DNA of 64,000 bases from Spirirestis rafaelensis WJT71-NPBG6 (GTDB lineage Bacteria > Cyanobacteriota > Cyanobacteriia > Cyanobacteriales > Nostocaceae): positions 1 to 64,000 of the forward strand of contig JAHHID010000034.1 of NCBI GenBank assembly GCA_019359015.1, given 5' to 3'. A program made the translations under genes and the position numbers. Below are positions 1-7,856 of this stretch, piece by piece. Under the pieces are notes generated by a model. That model made no database searches and had not been told where the DNA came from. It was given only the letters and a program-made list of their open reading frames with translations. Within the stretch, counting starts at the first letter, position 1. Each line of letters starts with the position of its first letter.

Positions 1-63
1 GCGATAACAATTTTCTAGTTCGTCAATACTTAGATGAGGTTCTATGGAAATGCGTCTTGGCAT
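1..63 (-). CDS. IS630-type transposase, N-terminal fragment cut by window edge
   Basis: Reading the minus strand from an ATG at 61-63 gives 21 codons, open to the window edge, beginning MPRRISIEPHLSIDEL. This resembles the N-terminus of cyanobacterial IS630-type transposases with a winged helix-turn-helix domain, many of which start with a basic M-P/A-R-K segment followed by EPHL-x-I-E/D-E-L. Only the first helix region is visible, so whether the gene is intact cannot be judged. The terminal repeat of the element should lie just right of position 63 but I could not define it. A cellular HTH protein is the main alternative. Confidence 0.5.
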   Translation of the reverse strand, partial: MPRRISIEPHLSIDELENCYR

Positions 64-550
64 ATACTTCGTAATCTAATCCACTTAGACGATTATACTA
101 TGTGCAATCAACCGGATTTGATATCATTAGATTATAGCTGGAAACTAGCGGCAAACACGCATTCAATTCGTGTTATTTTTTGGTGGGTAAGCTAATGAGC
201 ATTTGGCGTTGCATATTTTTGCTTTTTGGAAAAAGCCGTCAATGCTTCCCCCCCTCTCCCACTCTCCCCCTCCTCCCCTCTGCCCAAACAAGCAATATTA
301 TTTGTTTATCAGCTTAGTATGAGCGCGATGTCTGACGACAACCCTTCGCGAGTCCGTGTACGCACACTCACCCCACAAGCAGACATTACAGCGATTTTGA
401 TTCTAATTAGACTACATACAAACCTCGCTTCCATTCCTCTTTTCTGCAATGAGAGAGGCTTTGATTTTTCCCCCTTCACTACTAGGGTAGGGGGTTAGGT
501 TTCATATTTATGATTCATTTAACTGAAAACTGCTTAAATGATCAATCACC
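64..550. other. Intergenic region, no gene recognised
   Basis: This 487-base stretch separates the transposase fragment from the coiled-coil gene. It contains a C-rich run near 250-290 and a segment near 440-500 resembling dispersed noncoding repeat text common in Nostocales genomes. A 90-codon open frame at 226-498 is low-complexity at its start and shows no protein-like conservation, so I do not call it a gene. Confidence 0.5.
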
Positions 551-3289
551 TTAATCTGTGGGAAGCGATGCAATTAATTGCTGAAAGCGCTTATCTTTGA
601 CAATCTCATCAAAATCTATGTCGGTTTCTGCATCTTCTTTGTAACTTGGATTCAAGTCAATTGAGAAGTGCAGATTTTCTAAGGCTAATTCAACTTTCCT
701 TTGCAGGGCGTAACAGGCTGCTTTGTTGTAATATGCATTAGCGTAGTCAGGTTGAATTGAAAGTGCTTTATCGAAGCTATTAACCGCTTCCTCATCACGT
801 CCTAACCTAACTAGGGCATAACCTCGGTGATTCCAAGCTTTGTATGAATCTGGTTTTAGCTCAATAACTTTATCATAAGAAGCGATCGCCTGTTCATATT
901 CTTCCAACTCTTCTAAGGCTAAACCTCGATTAAACCAAGCTACTGCGTCATCTTTTTTAAATTGCGTAGCTTTATCAAACGAGATGAAAGCTTCTTGATG
1001 TCGTCGCAAATTTCCTAAGGCAACGCCGCGATCGCGCCATGCTTGATGATAATCTGGTTTCAGTTCAAGTGCTTTGTCATAAGAAGCGATCGCATCTTTG
1101 TATCGTTTCACCCTCGAATTAGCAATACCTACCTTAAACCAAGCAACAGCTTTTTCTGGCTCGATTTTCAGTGCTTTTTTATAGCAAGCGATCGCTTCTT
1201 CATAGCGTCTTTCTGATAAGAAAGCATCTCCTTTTTCCAGATAATCATCAGCATTCAACTTAACTCGAGGATATGCAGGTTCTTCTAATACTTCCGGCTG
1301 TTTTGATTCGTGTATTTTTTCCTCAACTGCACGATTCACCGCTTCTTGAATTAATGGAGGTGAACTTTCAGAAACTTGCTGTATAATTAATTCTTTTCTT
1401 TCTTCAGCATTTATCTGTAATTTAGATACTTTAGCTACATCTGACTCTAATTTTTCTAGCTTGTTCAGGATTCTATTCTTTTCTTGTTCTGCATCTTTCT
1501 CTAATTCAGAAATAAACTGTGAACCGAATTTTTCTAAATTCTCTATAATTAACTCTTTTCGTCGTTCAGCATTTTCTTGCGATTTATAAAGCTGAGAGGC
1601 TAATTCTGAATAGGTTTTTTCTAATTTTTCAATATATTGATTTTTTTGCTGTTGCGTTTCTGATTGCAATTCTGCTTCTAGCTTTTTCAGATTATGCAGT
1701 ATTACATCTTTTTGCTGTTGCGTCTCTGACTTGAATCCTAATACTTGAGATTGCAATTCTGCTTCTAGCTTTTTCAGATTTTCCAGCGTTACATCTTTTT
1801 GCTGTTGCGTTTCTGAATTAAATGCTGATATTTGAGATTGCAATTCTGCTTCTAGCTTTTTCAGATTTTCCAGCGTTACATCTTTTTGCTGTTGAGTTTC
1901 TGAATTAAATGCTGATATTTGAGATTGCAATTCTCCTTCTAGCTTTTTCAGATTTTCCAGCGTTACATCTTTTTGCTGTTGCGTTTCTGAATTAAATGCT
2001 GAGATTTGAGATTGCAATTCTGCTTCTAGCTTTTTCAGATTTTCCAGCGTTACATCTTTTTGCTGTTGAGTTTCTGAATTAAATGCTGATATTTGAGATT
2101 GTAATTCTGCTTCGACTTTTTTCAGATTATGCAGCGTTACATGTTTTTGTTGTAGAGTTTCTGAATTAAATGCTGAGATTTGAGATTGCAATTCTGCTTC
2201 TAGCTTTTTCAGATTATGCAGTGTTACATCTTTTTGCTGTTGCGTTTCTGCCTGAAATCCTGATACTTGTGATGTAAACTCTGATTGTATGCTTTGTAAA
2301 TTTTCCAGCGTGACATCTTTTTGCTGTTGCGTTTCTGACTCGATTGCTGATAGTTGTGATATAAACGCCGACTGTATGCTTTGTAAATTTTCCAGCGTGA
2401 CATCTTTTTGCTGTTGGGTTTCTGACTGTAATCCTGATACTTGTGATGTAAACTCTGATTTGATATTTTCTAGATTTTCCAGGATGCGAACTTGTTGTTT
2501 TTTAACATCCAACTGTAATTCTGAAAATTTCTCAGTGCCCGCAGATTCTAAAATTAATAAATTATTTAACGTTATATCTTTTTGTCTTTGAGCATCTGAC
2601 TGTAAATCAGATAGTTGAGAAGCAAAATCAAGTTCTAAATCTGCTACTTTTTGTTTAGCCGTTTTGATTTTATTCTCTAATTCGGCTAATAATTTTTCTT
2701 TTGATAAGAATTCAGATGTAAACCCAGATAAATTATCTTTTTCTGCTTTTATTTTTTCTTGTAGTGCTGCTGCTTCAACTTCTAATTGAGAAGTAGTACT
2801 TTTAACTTGGTGTATAATATTATCTGCTTCTTGCCTAACAGAACTTAACTGGTTTTGTACTTGTTTTACTTCCTCTAGCTGTTTCATCGCTCTATCAACG
2901 ATCGCACGAATTACCGCGCGACGAAATAGCCAAAGTGAAGCGATCGCACTTACTGGAAGTAAAGTTAATATAACTAGCCAGACGTTGCTCTGGATACTTC
3001 TACGAGCCAAAGCGCGATCGACTTCAGATTGCACTTGCTGTTTAATTCGCGTCTCTTCTCGATTCGATATAGTCGTTGGCGTTTGCTGGGGAGACACCTG
3101 TGACGCAGGTTGGCTTCTAGCAACACCAACAGAGAACACAAAGCTAGAAAAGATAATAGCGCTTCTCAACATTAAAGCAGAAACGCGCCTAGAGCAGCTT
3201 TGAGTTGATTTTTCTATATGCGCTCCACGGCGAAAACCGCAGGCTAGGCTAGAGTAGACGAGCTGATTTTTGCTCTTCATACAAACCAT
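551..3289 (-). CDS. Membrane-anchored coiled-coil protein with 29-residue repeats and C-terminal TPRs
   Basis: The 912-residue product has a hydrophobic segment near residues 41-58 that could be a signal, and a clear membrane helix near 102-122. A long charged coiled coil follows. About ten near-identical 29-residue repeats (core ETQQQKDVTLENLKKLEAEL) lie roughly between residues 270 and 560. The last ~220 residues hold about six TPR units of the EEAIACYKKALKIEPE type. The architecture suggests a membrane-tethered rod presenting a TPR protein-binding platform; no enzyme motif is seen. Starts at residue 4 or at residue 40 (codon at 3172) are possible, and the latter would put the signal-like segment at the N-terminus. 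The 87-bp DNA repeats make this gene prone to length change. Specific function unknown. Confidence 0.85.
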   Translation of the reverse strand: MVCMKSKNQLVYSSLACGFRRGAHIEKSTQSCSRRVSALMLRSAIIFSSFVFSVGVARSQPASQVSPQQTPTTISNREETRIKQQVQSEVDRALARRSIQSNVWLVILTLLPVSAIASLWLFRRAVIRAIVDRAMKQLEEVKQVQNQLSSVRQEADNIIHQVKSTTSQLEVEAAALQEKIKAEKDNLSGFTSEFLSKEKLLAELENKIKTAKQKVADLELDFASQLSDLQSDAQRQKDITLNNLLILESAGTEKFSELQLDVKKQQVRILENLENIKSEFTSQVSGLQSETQQQKDVTLENLQSIQSAFISQLSAIESETQQQKDVTLENLQSIQSEFTSQVSGFQAETQQQKDVTLHNLKKLEAELQSQISAFNSETLQQKHVTLHNLKKVEAELQSQISAFNSETQQQKDVTLENLKKLEAELQSQISAFNSETQQQKDVTLENLKKLEGELQSQISAFNSETQQQKDVTLENLKKLEAELQSQISAFNSETQQQKDVTLENLKKLEAELQSQVLGFKSETQQQKDVILHNLKKLEAELQSETQQQKNQYIEKLEKTYSELASQLYKSQENAERRKELIIENLEKFGSQFISELEKDAEQEKNRILNKLEKLESDVAKVSKLQINAEERKELIIQQVSESSPPLIQEAVNRAVEEKIHESKQPEVLEEPAYPRVKLNADDYLEKGDAFLSERRYEEAIACYKKALKIEPEKAVAWFKVGIANSRVKRYKDAIASYDKALELKPDYHQAWRDRGVALGNLRRHQEAFISFDKATQFKKDDAVAWFNRGLALEELEEYEQAIASYDKVIELKPDSYKAWNHRGYALVRLGRDEEAVNSFDKALSIQPDYANAYYNKAACYALQRKVELALENLHFSIDLNPSYKEDAETDIDFDEIVKDKRFQQLIASLPTD
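1640..2500 (-). repeat. 87-bp in-frame tandem repeats inside the coiled-coil gene
   Basis: Successive copies of acatctttttgctgttg begin at 1791, 1878 and 1965, giving an exact 87-bp period (29 codons). Copies at the centre of the array are nearly identical at the DNA level, while those at both ends diverge. A 29-residue period can be built as 7+11+11, compatible with a continuous coiled coil. Confidence 0.9.
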
Positions 3290-3393
3290 CCGTATCCATT
3301 GGTAAGTTTTTTAAGTGGGGAACCTATCTCTAATCTAGCAGCCCTGATTGAAGCGCATATTAGGTCTAACTTTTATTTACCACCTTTAGTATA

Positions 3394-3789
3394 TTATCGT
3401 CCATCGTTTGGACCTTGAAAAGCATCAAAAGCATCAAAAGCTAGCCCCAAACCCCAGCCCAAGATGGGCCAGTAAGCCCAATTTAAGTTACCATCTGTCA
3501 TAAAATCGATCACAACTAAGAAAGTATTAATGATGAGATACAAAAAAAGATGTGTCTTAAATTGGCGGCGACGATTATTACTCATATTACTTAATACCTG
3601 CTTCGCACGTTGTTTTTCCGATTGCTGCGTTAACTGTTTTTCTGCGTCTGCGATCGCTTCTTGAGATATCCCCAAATCTGCCGCCATTTCTAACAATTCC
3701 TGACGGGAAAAATCTCTACCCTCTGCCTTTTGTGTCATGGCTAGCTGGAGAATTTGTTGTACATCTTCTGAACGATAGGAATTTGACAT
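3394..3789 (-). CDS. Small protein with N-terminal helical domain and 2TM domain
   Basis: The 131-residue product starts MSNSYRSEDVQQ. It has a soluble helical N-terminal half with the pattern FSRQELLEMAADLGIS, then two membrane helices near residues 80-95 and 104-122, matching the cyanobacterial 2TM-domain family. The frame is open further upstream to 3876, but that extension is only a translated 9-bp tandem repeat (SPLSPL...), so I start at the ATG at 3787-3789. No catalytic residues are visible. Related proteins are of unknown function; the helical region resembles a small interaction domain placed at the membrane. Confidence 0.75.
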   Translation of the reverse strand: MSNSYRSEDVQQILQLAMTQKAEGRDFSRQELLEMAADLGISQEAIADAEKQLTQQSEKQRAKQVLSNMSNNRRRQFKTHLFLYLIINTFLVVIDFMTDGNLNWAYWPILGWGLGLAFDAFDAFQGPNDGR

Positions 3790-3798
3790 GTGGTGAGT

Positions 3799-3853
3799 GG
3801 GGAACAACGGGGACAACGGGGACAACGGGGACAACGGGGACAACGGGGACAAG
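3799..3853. repeat. 9-bp tandem repeat (ggggacaac)n
   Basis: Four exact copies of ggggacaac occupy 3809-3844, flanked by one near-copy on each side. The array sits just upstream of the 2TM gene start. Confidence 0.9.
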
Positions 3854-4097
3854 GGGATTAATGACCAATGCCCCATGCCCTATGCCCTATGCCCTAATCC
3901 CTAACCCTTTTACCTTTTTTTGATTTATATTTTTGTGCCCTATGCAGCCATCAGTTCTCAGATAAGGGAAGAAGGAACGGGCAACAGGCAATAGGGTAAT
4001 CTCCATAACTCTCAGCGAGAGATTAGCAGCAAAAGACTGCCACGCAGGCTACTCCATAATTTAGTATGATAAAAAAGTAAGGCTAAATAGTAAGAAC

Positions 4098-4104
4098 AAG
4101 GAGG
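4098..4104 (+). promoter_or_regulatory. Ribosome binding site deciding a TTG start
   Basis: The perfect Shine-Dalgarno sequence aaggagg lies 7 bases upstream of the TTG at 4112, supporting TTG as the start codon of the antitoxin. Confidence 0.8.
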
Positions 4105-4111
4105 CACACCT

Positions 4112-4351
4112 TTGGCTAAGAAAGTAACAATCACACTTGATGAAGATATTTTGGCTTTTATAGATAAGCGAGGTGCTAATAATGGAGAAACTCCTAACCG
4201 TAGTGGATACATCAACGATGTCTTGAGTCAGCATCGTCGTACAGTCCTAGAAGCAGAGATGATTGCAGCGCTTCAAGAAGATGCTAACGACCCAGAGTAT
4301 CAGGAAGAAATCGCACTTTGGGATTGCGTCGCTGGGGATGGAATTGAATAA
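4112..4351 (+). CDS. Ribbon-helix-helix antitoxin of a MazF-type pair
   Basis: The 79-residue product begins MAKKVTITLDEDILAFIDK, a typical ribbon-helix-helix N-terminus: a short beta strand, then a helix ending in NRSGYINDVLSQH. It should dimerise, bind its own promoter, and use its acidic C-terminal tail to block the toxin. The tail (residues ~50-79) is rich in Asp and Glu. The TTG start is supported by a strong ribosome site at 4098-4104. The stop codon overlaps the toxin ATG by one base (taatg), implying translational coupling. The antitoxin is of CopG/RHH type rather than the AbrB-like fold of classical MazE. Confidence 0.85.
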   Translation: MAKKVTITLDEDILAFIDKRGANNGETPNRSGYINDVLSQHRRTVLEAEMIAALQEDANDPEYQEEIALWDCVAGDGIE

Positions 4352-4707
4352 TGCCTAAAGGTAACTTAACTTATCGACGTGGAGAAATACGCTTTTGTAA
4401 ACTTGACACAACAGTGGGTACAGAATTACGAAAGACACGCTCTTGCCTAATTGTTCAGAATAATATAATGAACCAGCACGGTTTGTTAACAGTTGTAATG
4501 CCATTCAGACCAGGAAGTAAAAATGCTCCTTATGTTGTCAATGTCGTAGCATCTGCTATGAATGGTTTAGACCAAGACCGTTACATTGATGTTGGACAAA
4601 TTCGCAGTATTGATAATAGCCGAGTTCTTAGCTTAGTAGGAGTGTTGGAGGAAGAATATTGGCAATCAATTCGTGCAGCATTGAATATAGTACTTGAATT
4701 TTCTTGA
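4351..4707 (+). CDS. MazF/PemK-family endoribonuclease toxin
   Basis: The 118-residue product has the MazF/PemK pattern: an N-terminal RRGEIRFCKLD strand, the KTRSCLIVQNN segment carrying the basic/hydrophobic core, a central strand LLTVVMPF, and the GQIRSIDNSRV motif near residues 82-92. Members of this family cleave mRNA at short sequence motifs when the antitoxin is degraded. Length fits the family (about 105-120 residues). It is translationally coupled to the antitoxin. No truncation or frameshift is seen, so the pair looks functional. Confidence 0.88.
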   Translation: MPKGNLTYRRGEIRFCKLDTTVGTELRKTRSCLIVQNNIMNQHGLLTVVMPFRPGSKNAPYVVNVVASAMNGLDQDRYIDVGQIRSIDNSRVLSLVGVLEEEYWQSIRAALNIVLEFS

Positions 4708-4911
4708 TAAATCACCAATTAACCAGAAATTAAGGGAAAATTTCTCCTCTTTTTTGTATAAGTGGTATTACAGCAACTATTATTTAGTCTGACAGCAATA
4801 TATCCGAAGTTATAGCGATTCTCACCTAAGTTGTAGCTATGTATTCTTGTTGGTTTTGAGCTTTTTTTAGGTTGAAATACTTTTTATTTCATAAGGGGAT
4901 CGGTAGAACCT

Positions 4912-6396
4912 CTATTCAACTGTTTTACTTTTTACCTTTTCTTGCACTTTGGCAATGCTTTTACTAACCTTCTCTGCATCAGGAGATTTCAGCCGTTGTA
5001 ATATTTCCAAAGATGGCTGTAAATAGTTTATTGCAGTCGCAAAATCTCCTTGCTTTTGTGCTAAATCTCCTAAGCACCACAAAGTCATCGCTTTCCCTTG
5101 AATATTACCAACGCGTTCCTCTAATTCCAAAGACTGATTATAAAGTGCGATCGCTTCATCCACATCCCCACGCTTTGCGTAGATACCTGCAAGTTGGTGT
5201 AACGTCGCTGCTTTCCCTTGAATATTACCAACGCGTTCCTTTAATTCCAAAGACTGATTATAAAGTGCGATCGCTTCATCGACATCCCCACGATTTGCGT
5301 AGATACGTGCAAGTTGGTGTAACGTGGATGCTTTCCCTTGAATATCACCAACGCGTTCAGTTATTTCCAAAGACTGATTATAAAGTGCGATCGCTTCATC
5401 CACATCCCCACGATTAGCGTAGATACCAGCAAGTTGGTGTAACGTCGCTGCTTTCCCTTGAATATCACCAACGCGTTCCTTTAATTCCAAAGACTGATTA
5501 TAAAGTGCGATCGCTTCATCTATTTTCCCCAAATCATCATAAAGCCAACCTAAATTGTGGAGAATACTGGATTTTTCTTTAGCTAATTCTTGCTTATCAT
5601 CAACCAAATCTAAAGCTTTTTTAAGAAAATCTTCTGCTTTTTCAACCTCTCCAATGCTGCGATAGGCGATTCCTAACTCTTTGAAAATATTAATGCACCC
5701 ACGTATATTAGTTGATGCTTGATGATTATTATCCGGGCTGTATTCCATTAACAACCGCTGAAGTAAATCAATGCGCTCTTGTCTCTCTGCTAATTCCAAA
5801 CTTCCTCTTATTTTGTCAGAGTTAAGCGTTTGATCAATCGCATAGTCTTTGGTTTTTTCATCTGTTTGAAAATGAAAAACTCCTGCTCTCCAAGCCCAAA
5901 AATCTGGGGCGTATTTTGCCAAGCGAGTCAGGGCATAATTTGGTAAAAATAATAAAATAGGATGAGCAACGCTAGTTGTAAAAGCATCGCGGACAAAGTT
6001 TAGGTCTTGCAATACAGGGGGATATTCGCCAGACATTCCTATTGATTTTTCTAAGCCGATAATAATAATAACTAACTTTTTGTTTTTTTCAATTTTTATT
6101 CCGGCTAATTCTTCAACAATTGCATCACGCAGAAACCGCAATTCTTTATCCGAAAAATTCAATATTTTAAATTGTATTTCCTGACATTGTGGATGATTCT
6201 GTAGGATTTTAATTAAAGCATCTCTATCTTTAGCAAAGTTGATTTCTACAAAACCGATTGTTAACTTTTCATCGGCAAAATCGATAAATGTCAGCAGTTC
6301 TGCTAAGGACTGCTGATTAAGCGCCAAAAACTTTTCTTTCTCTGAATTAAACTTAAGGATTTTTTGTAATGAATTGTAAAGCTTCTTGAAAGGCAT
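4912..6396 (-). CDS. TPR protein partnered with an AAA ATPase
   Basis: The 494-residue product has an N-terminal alpha/beta domain (about residues 25-185) and then TPRs from about 225 to 475. Four TPR units of 40 residues are nearly identical (core GDVDEAIALYNQSLE). The N-terminal domain contains a strand LVIIIIGLE and the segment ILLFLPNYALTRLAKYAPDF, which resembles the N-terminal module of many cyanobacterial TPR proteins I recall, of unknown function; no P-loop is visible. The start overlaps the end of the upstream ATPase gene by 44 bases, so the two are almost certainly co-translated and act together. TPRs in such pairs commonly serve as sensor or scaffold surfaces. Function unknown. Confidence 0.8.
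   Translation of the reverse strand: MPFKKLYNSLQKILKFNSEKEKFLALNQQSLAELLTFIDFADEKLTIGFVEINFAKDRDALIKILQNHPQCQEIQFKILNFSDKELRFLRDAIVEELAGIKIEKNKKLVIIIIGLEKSIGMSGEYPPVLQDLNFVRDAFTTSVAHPILLFLPNYALTRLAKYAPDFWAWRAGVFHFQTDEKTKDYAIDQTLNSDKIRGSLELAERQERIDLLQRLLMEYSPDNNHQASTNIRGCINIFKELGIAYRSIGEVEKAEDFLKKALDLVDDKQELAKEKSSILHNLGWLYDDLGKIDEAIALYNQSLELKERVGDIQGKAATLHQLAGIYANRGDVDEAIALYNQSLEITERVGDIQGKASTLHQLARIYANRGDVDEAIALYNQSLELKERVGNIQGKAATLHQLAGIYAKRGDVDEAIALYNQSLELEERVGNIQGKAMTLWCLGDLAQKQGDFATAINYLQPSLEILQRLKSPDAEKVSKSIAKVQEKVKSKTVE
5090..5530 (-). repeat. 120-bp tandem repeats encoding 40-residue TPR units
   Basis: The phrase ttataaagtgcgatcgcttc recurs at an exact 120-bp spacing in four successive copies (first copy near 5140). 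Near identity at DNA level indicates recent unequal exchange or gene conversion. Confidence 0.9.
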
Positions 6397-7702
6397 TGCT
6401 TTGCCTCACAGTAGGGTTAATATAATTCCAGCGGGTTTTGCCGTTATATTCAAATACCCAAAGACTAAACAGCATCAACCGTCCGGTTTCATCTTTAGGA
6501 ACATCTTTAGTTAAACACACTTCGGCTAATTTAGAATAAAGTTCTGTCGGGATACTCCGCTCAAAGTTAAATTGCTCTTGCTTAATCGCATAATTAACAT
6601 CATCGGCAGTTACTTTATTATGTTTACGAGTTGCTGCTGTGAGAAAAGCTTTTGCCGTTATTTGCATTAATTGGCGTATATGACCACCGCTAGCTTTGGC
6701 TAATTCGAGCAAATCTTGACGCGATTCAAATACAGCGTCTATATCAACTCGTTGCTCTATCAAACTCGCAACCGCTTTTATCCCGACATCATTATATTCT
6801 AAATCGCAGCGTTGCTGCTCTAATTTATATATATTTACCATCGGCACAATATTGGGTGTGTCGAAAGCGTTACTTAAATTTTTTTCGGAATAAACTACAG
6901 AAATTGGTGCTGTAAAAACAATCGTACAATCTAAGCTTTGCAATTGTGCCGGATAGTCAAAAAATAAGTGATTAGCTACATTGAGCGGAACTCGATCCAA
7001 GTTATCAAATATAATTAAAAATCCCTTTTCATATTCAGGATATTTTTGCTTGAGCTTAACGAAAGCATCAGCCAATAATAAATTAATATCGGCTTGCAAA
7101 CGCCCGATATCTTTTTGCAGTAATTGGCGAATTATTTGCTTTTGTTTATCAGCCCCTTTAATTTGCGCTTGAATTTTCCCTAAAAGCTTAGAAATAAAGG
7201 GAATTTGTCCGCCACCTTCGGCACTGGCACTGCTAGTAAAAGACCTTTCAACTGTTTGTTCTGTTTCTTGAGTAATTTCTTGAAACCAAGATTCAAAGTT
7301 GTGTAAGAGTTTAGCGTCAAACTTTAAACCCAATTTATCTAGTTCATCAGCAACTTTTTTAATAATTACCAAATATAAATCTGTGTATTCAGCATCCAAA
7401 ATATCAATTTCCGCATCTGCTTCGATATAAATTACTTTGTATTCAACTTCCCAACGTTTCTGAATCTTCTTTAGTTCAGTACTTTTACCACATCCGCGAT
7501 GCCCAGTAAACAATATGCTGTCAAATTGTGCGGCATCGAGAAATTCTAACTGAGTATTAACACTTTCAATTGCTTCTGTGTTGCGGACGTTGGACAAGTC
7601 TACATAATATCGCTCAATGTCCGGACCTTCCAAGGGTTTGACATCACAAACGCGAAACGCTGCTTTCAAAGTAGTAGCGCGGTTAGGAGGAAATGAAGCC
7701 AT
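6353..7702 (-). CDS. P-loop AAA-type ATPase, first gene of an ATPase/TPR pair
   Basis: The 449-residue product has a Walker A motif GHRGCGKST at residues 67-75 and a Walker B strand FLIIFDNLD at 228-236. A C-terminal helical region follows, with a GGHIRQLMQITAKAF segment like the lid/winged-helix part of ORC/Cdc6- and KAP-type ATPases. A low-complexity Ser/Gly stretch (residues 154-165) and a helical insert separate Walker A from Walker B. It overlaps the downstream TPR gene by 44 bases. By analogy with STAND/AAA signalling NTPases it may be a nucleotide-driven switch whose output or sensor lies in the TPR partner; the biological role, including defence, is inference only. Confidence 0.78.
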   Translation of the reverse strand: MASFPPNRATTLKAAFRVCDVKPLEGPDIERYYVDLSNVRNTEAIESVNTQLEFLDAAQFDSILFTGHRGCGKSTELKKIQKRWEVEYKVIYIEADAEIDILDAEYTDLYLVIIKKVADELDKLGLKFDAKLLHNFESWFQEITQETEQTVERSFTSSASAEGGGQIPFISKLLGKIQAQIKGADKQKQIIRQLLQKDIGRLQADINLLLADAFVKLKQKYPEYEKGFLIIFDNLDRVPLNVANHLFFDYPAQLQSLDCTIVFTAPISVVYSEKNLSNAFDTPNIVPMVNIYKLEQQRCDLEYNDVGIKAVASLIEQRVDIDAVFESRQDLLELAKASGGHIRQLMQITAKAFLTAATRKHNKVTADDVNYAIKQEQFNFERSIPTELYSKLAEVCLTKDVPKDETGRLMLFSLWVFEYNGKTRWNYINPTVRQSNAFQEALQFITKNP

Positions 7703-7856
7703 CGGTTAAACCTAGTTAAAGTCTCCATGTGCCAATTTTAGGCGATCGCTCATGCCATCACCAAACACATTTTTTCCTAAAAAAAGGTTGAGATGAACAT
7801 TTGCTAAGTGGTAGCGTCTAAAAGGTGACACAGGAGTTGAACGGATTTTTCAAACT

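Noticed and set aside
226-498. 90-codon plus-strand open frame
   Set aside because: Starts in a C-rich low-complexity run and continues through dispersed-repeat-like text; no domain or ribosome site.
1640-2500. Possible CRISPR-like array from regular repeats
   Set aside because: The 87-bp units are contiguous without unique spacers and encode an in-frame coiled coil.
5013-5417. 134-codon frame antisense to the TPR gene
   Set aside because: It is a shadow of the 120-bp TPR repeats and mirrors their periodicity.
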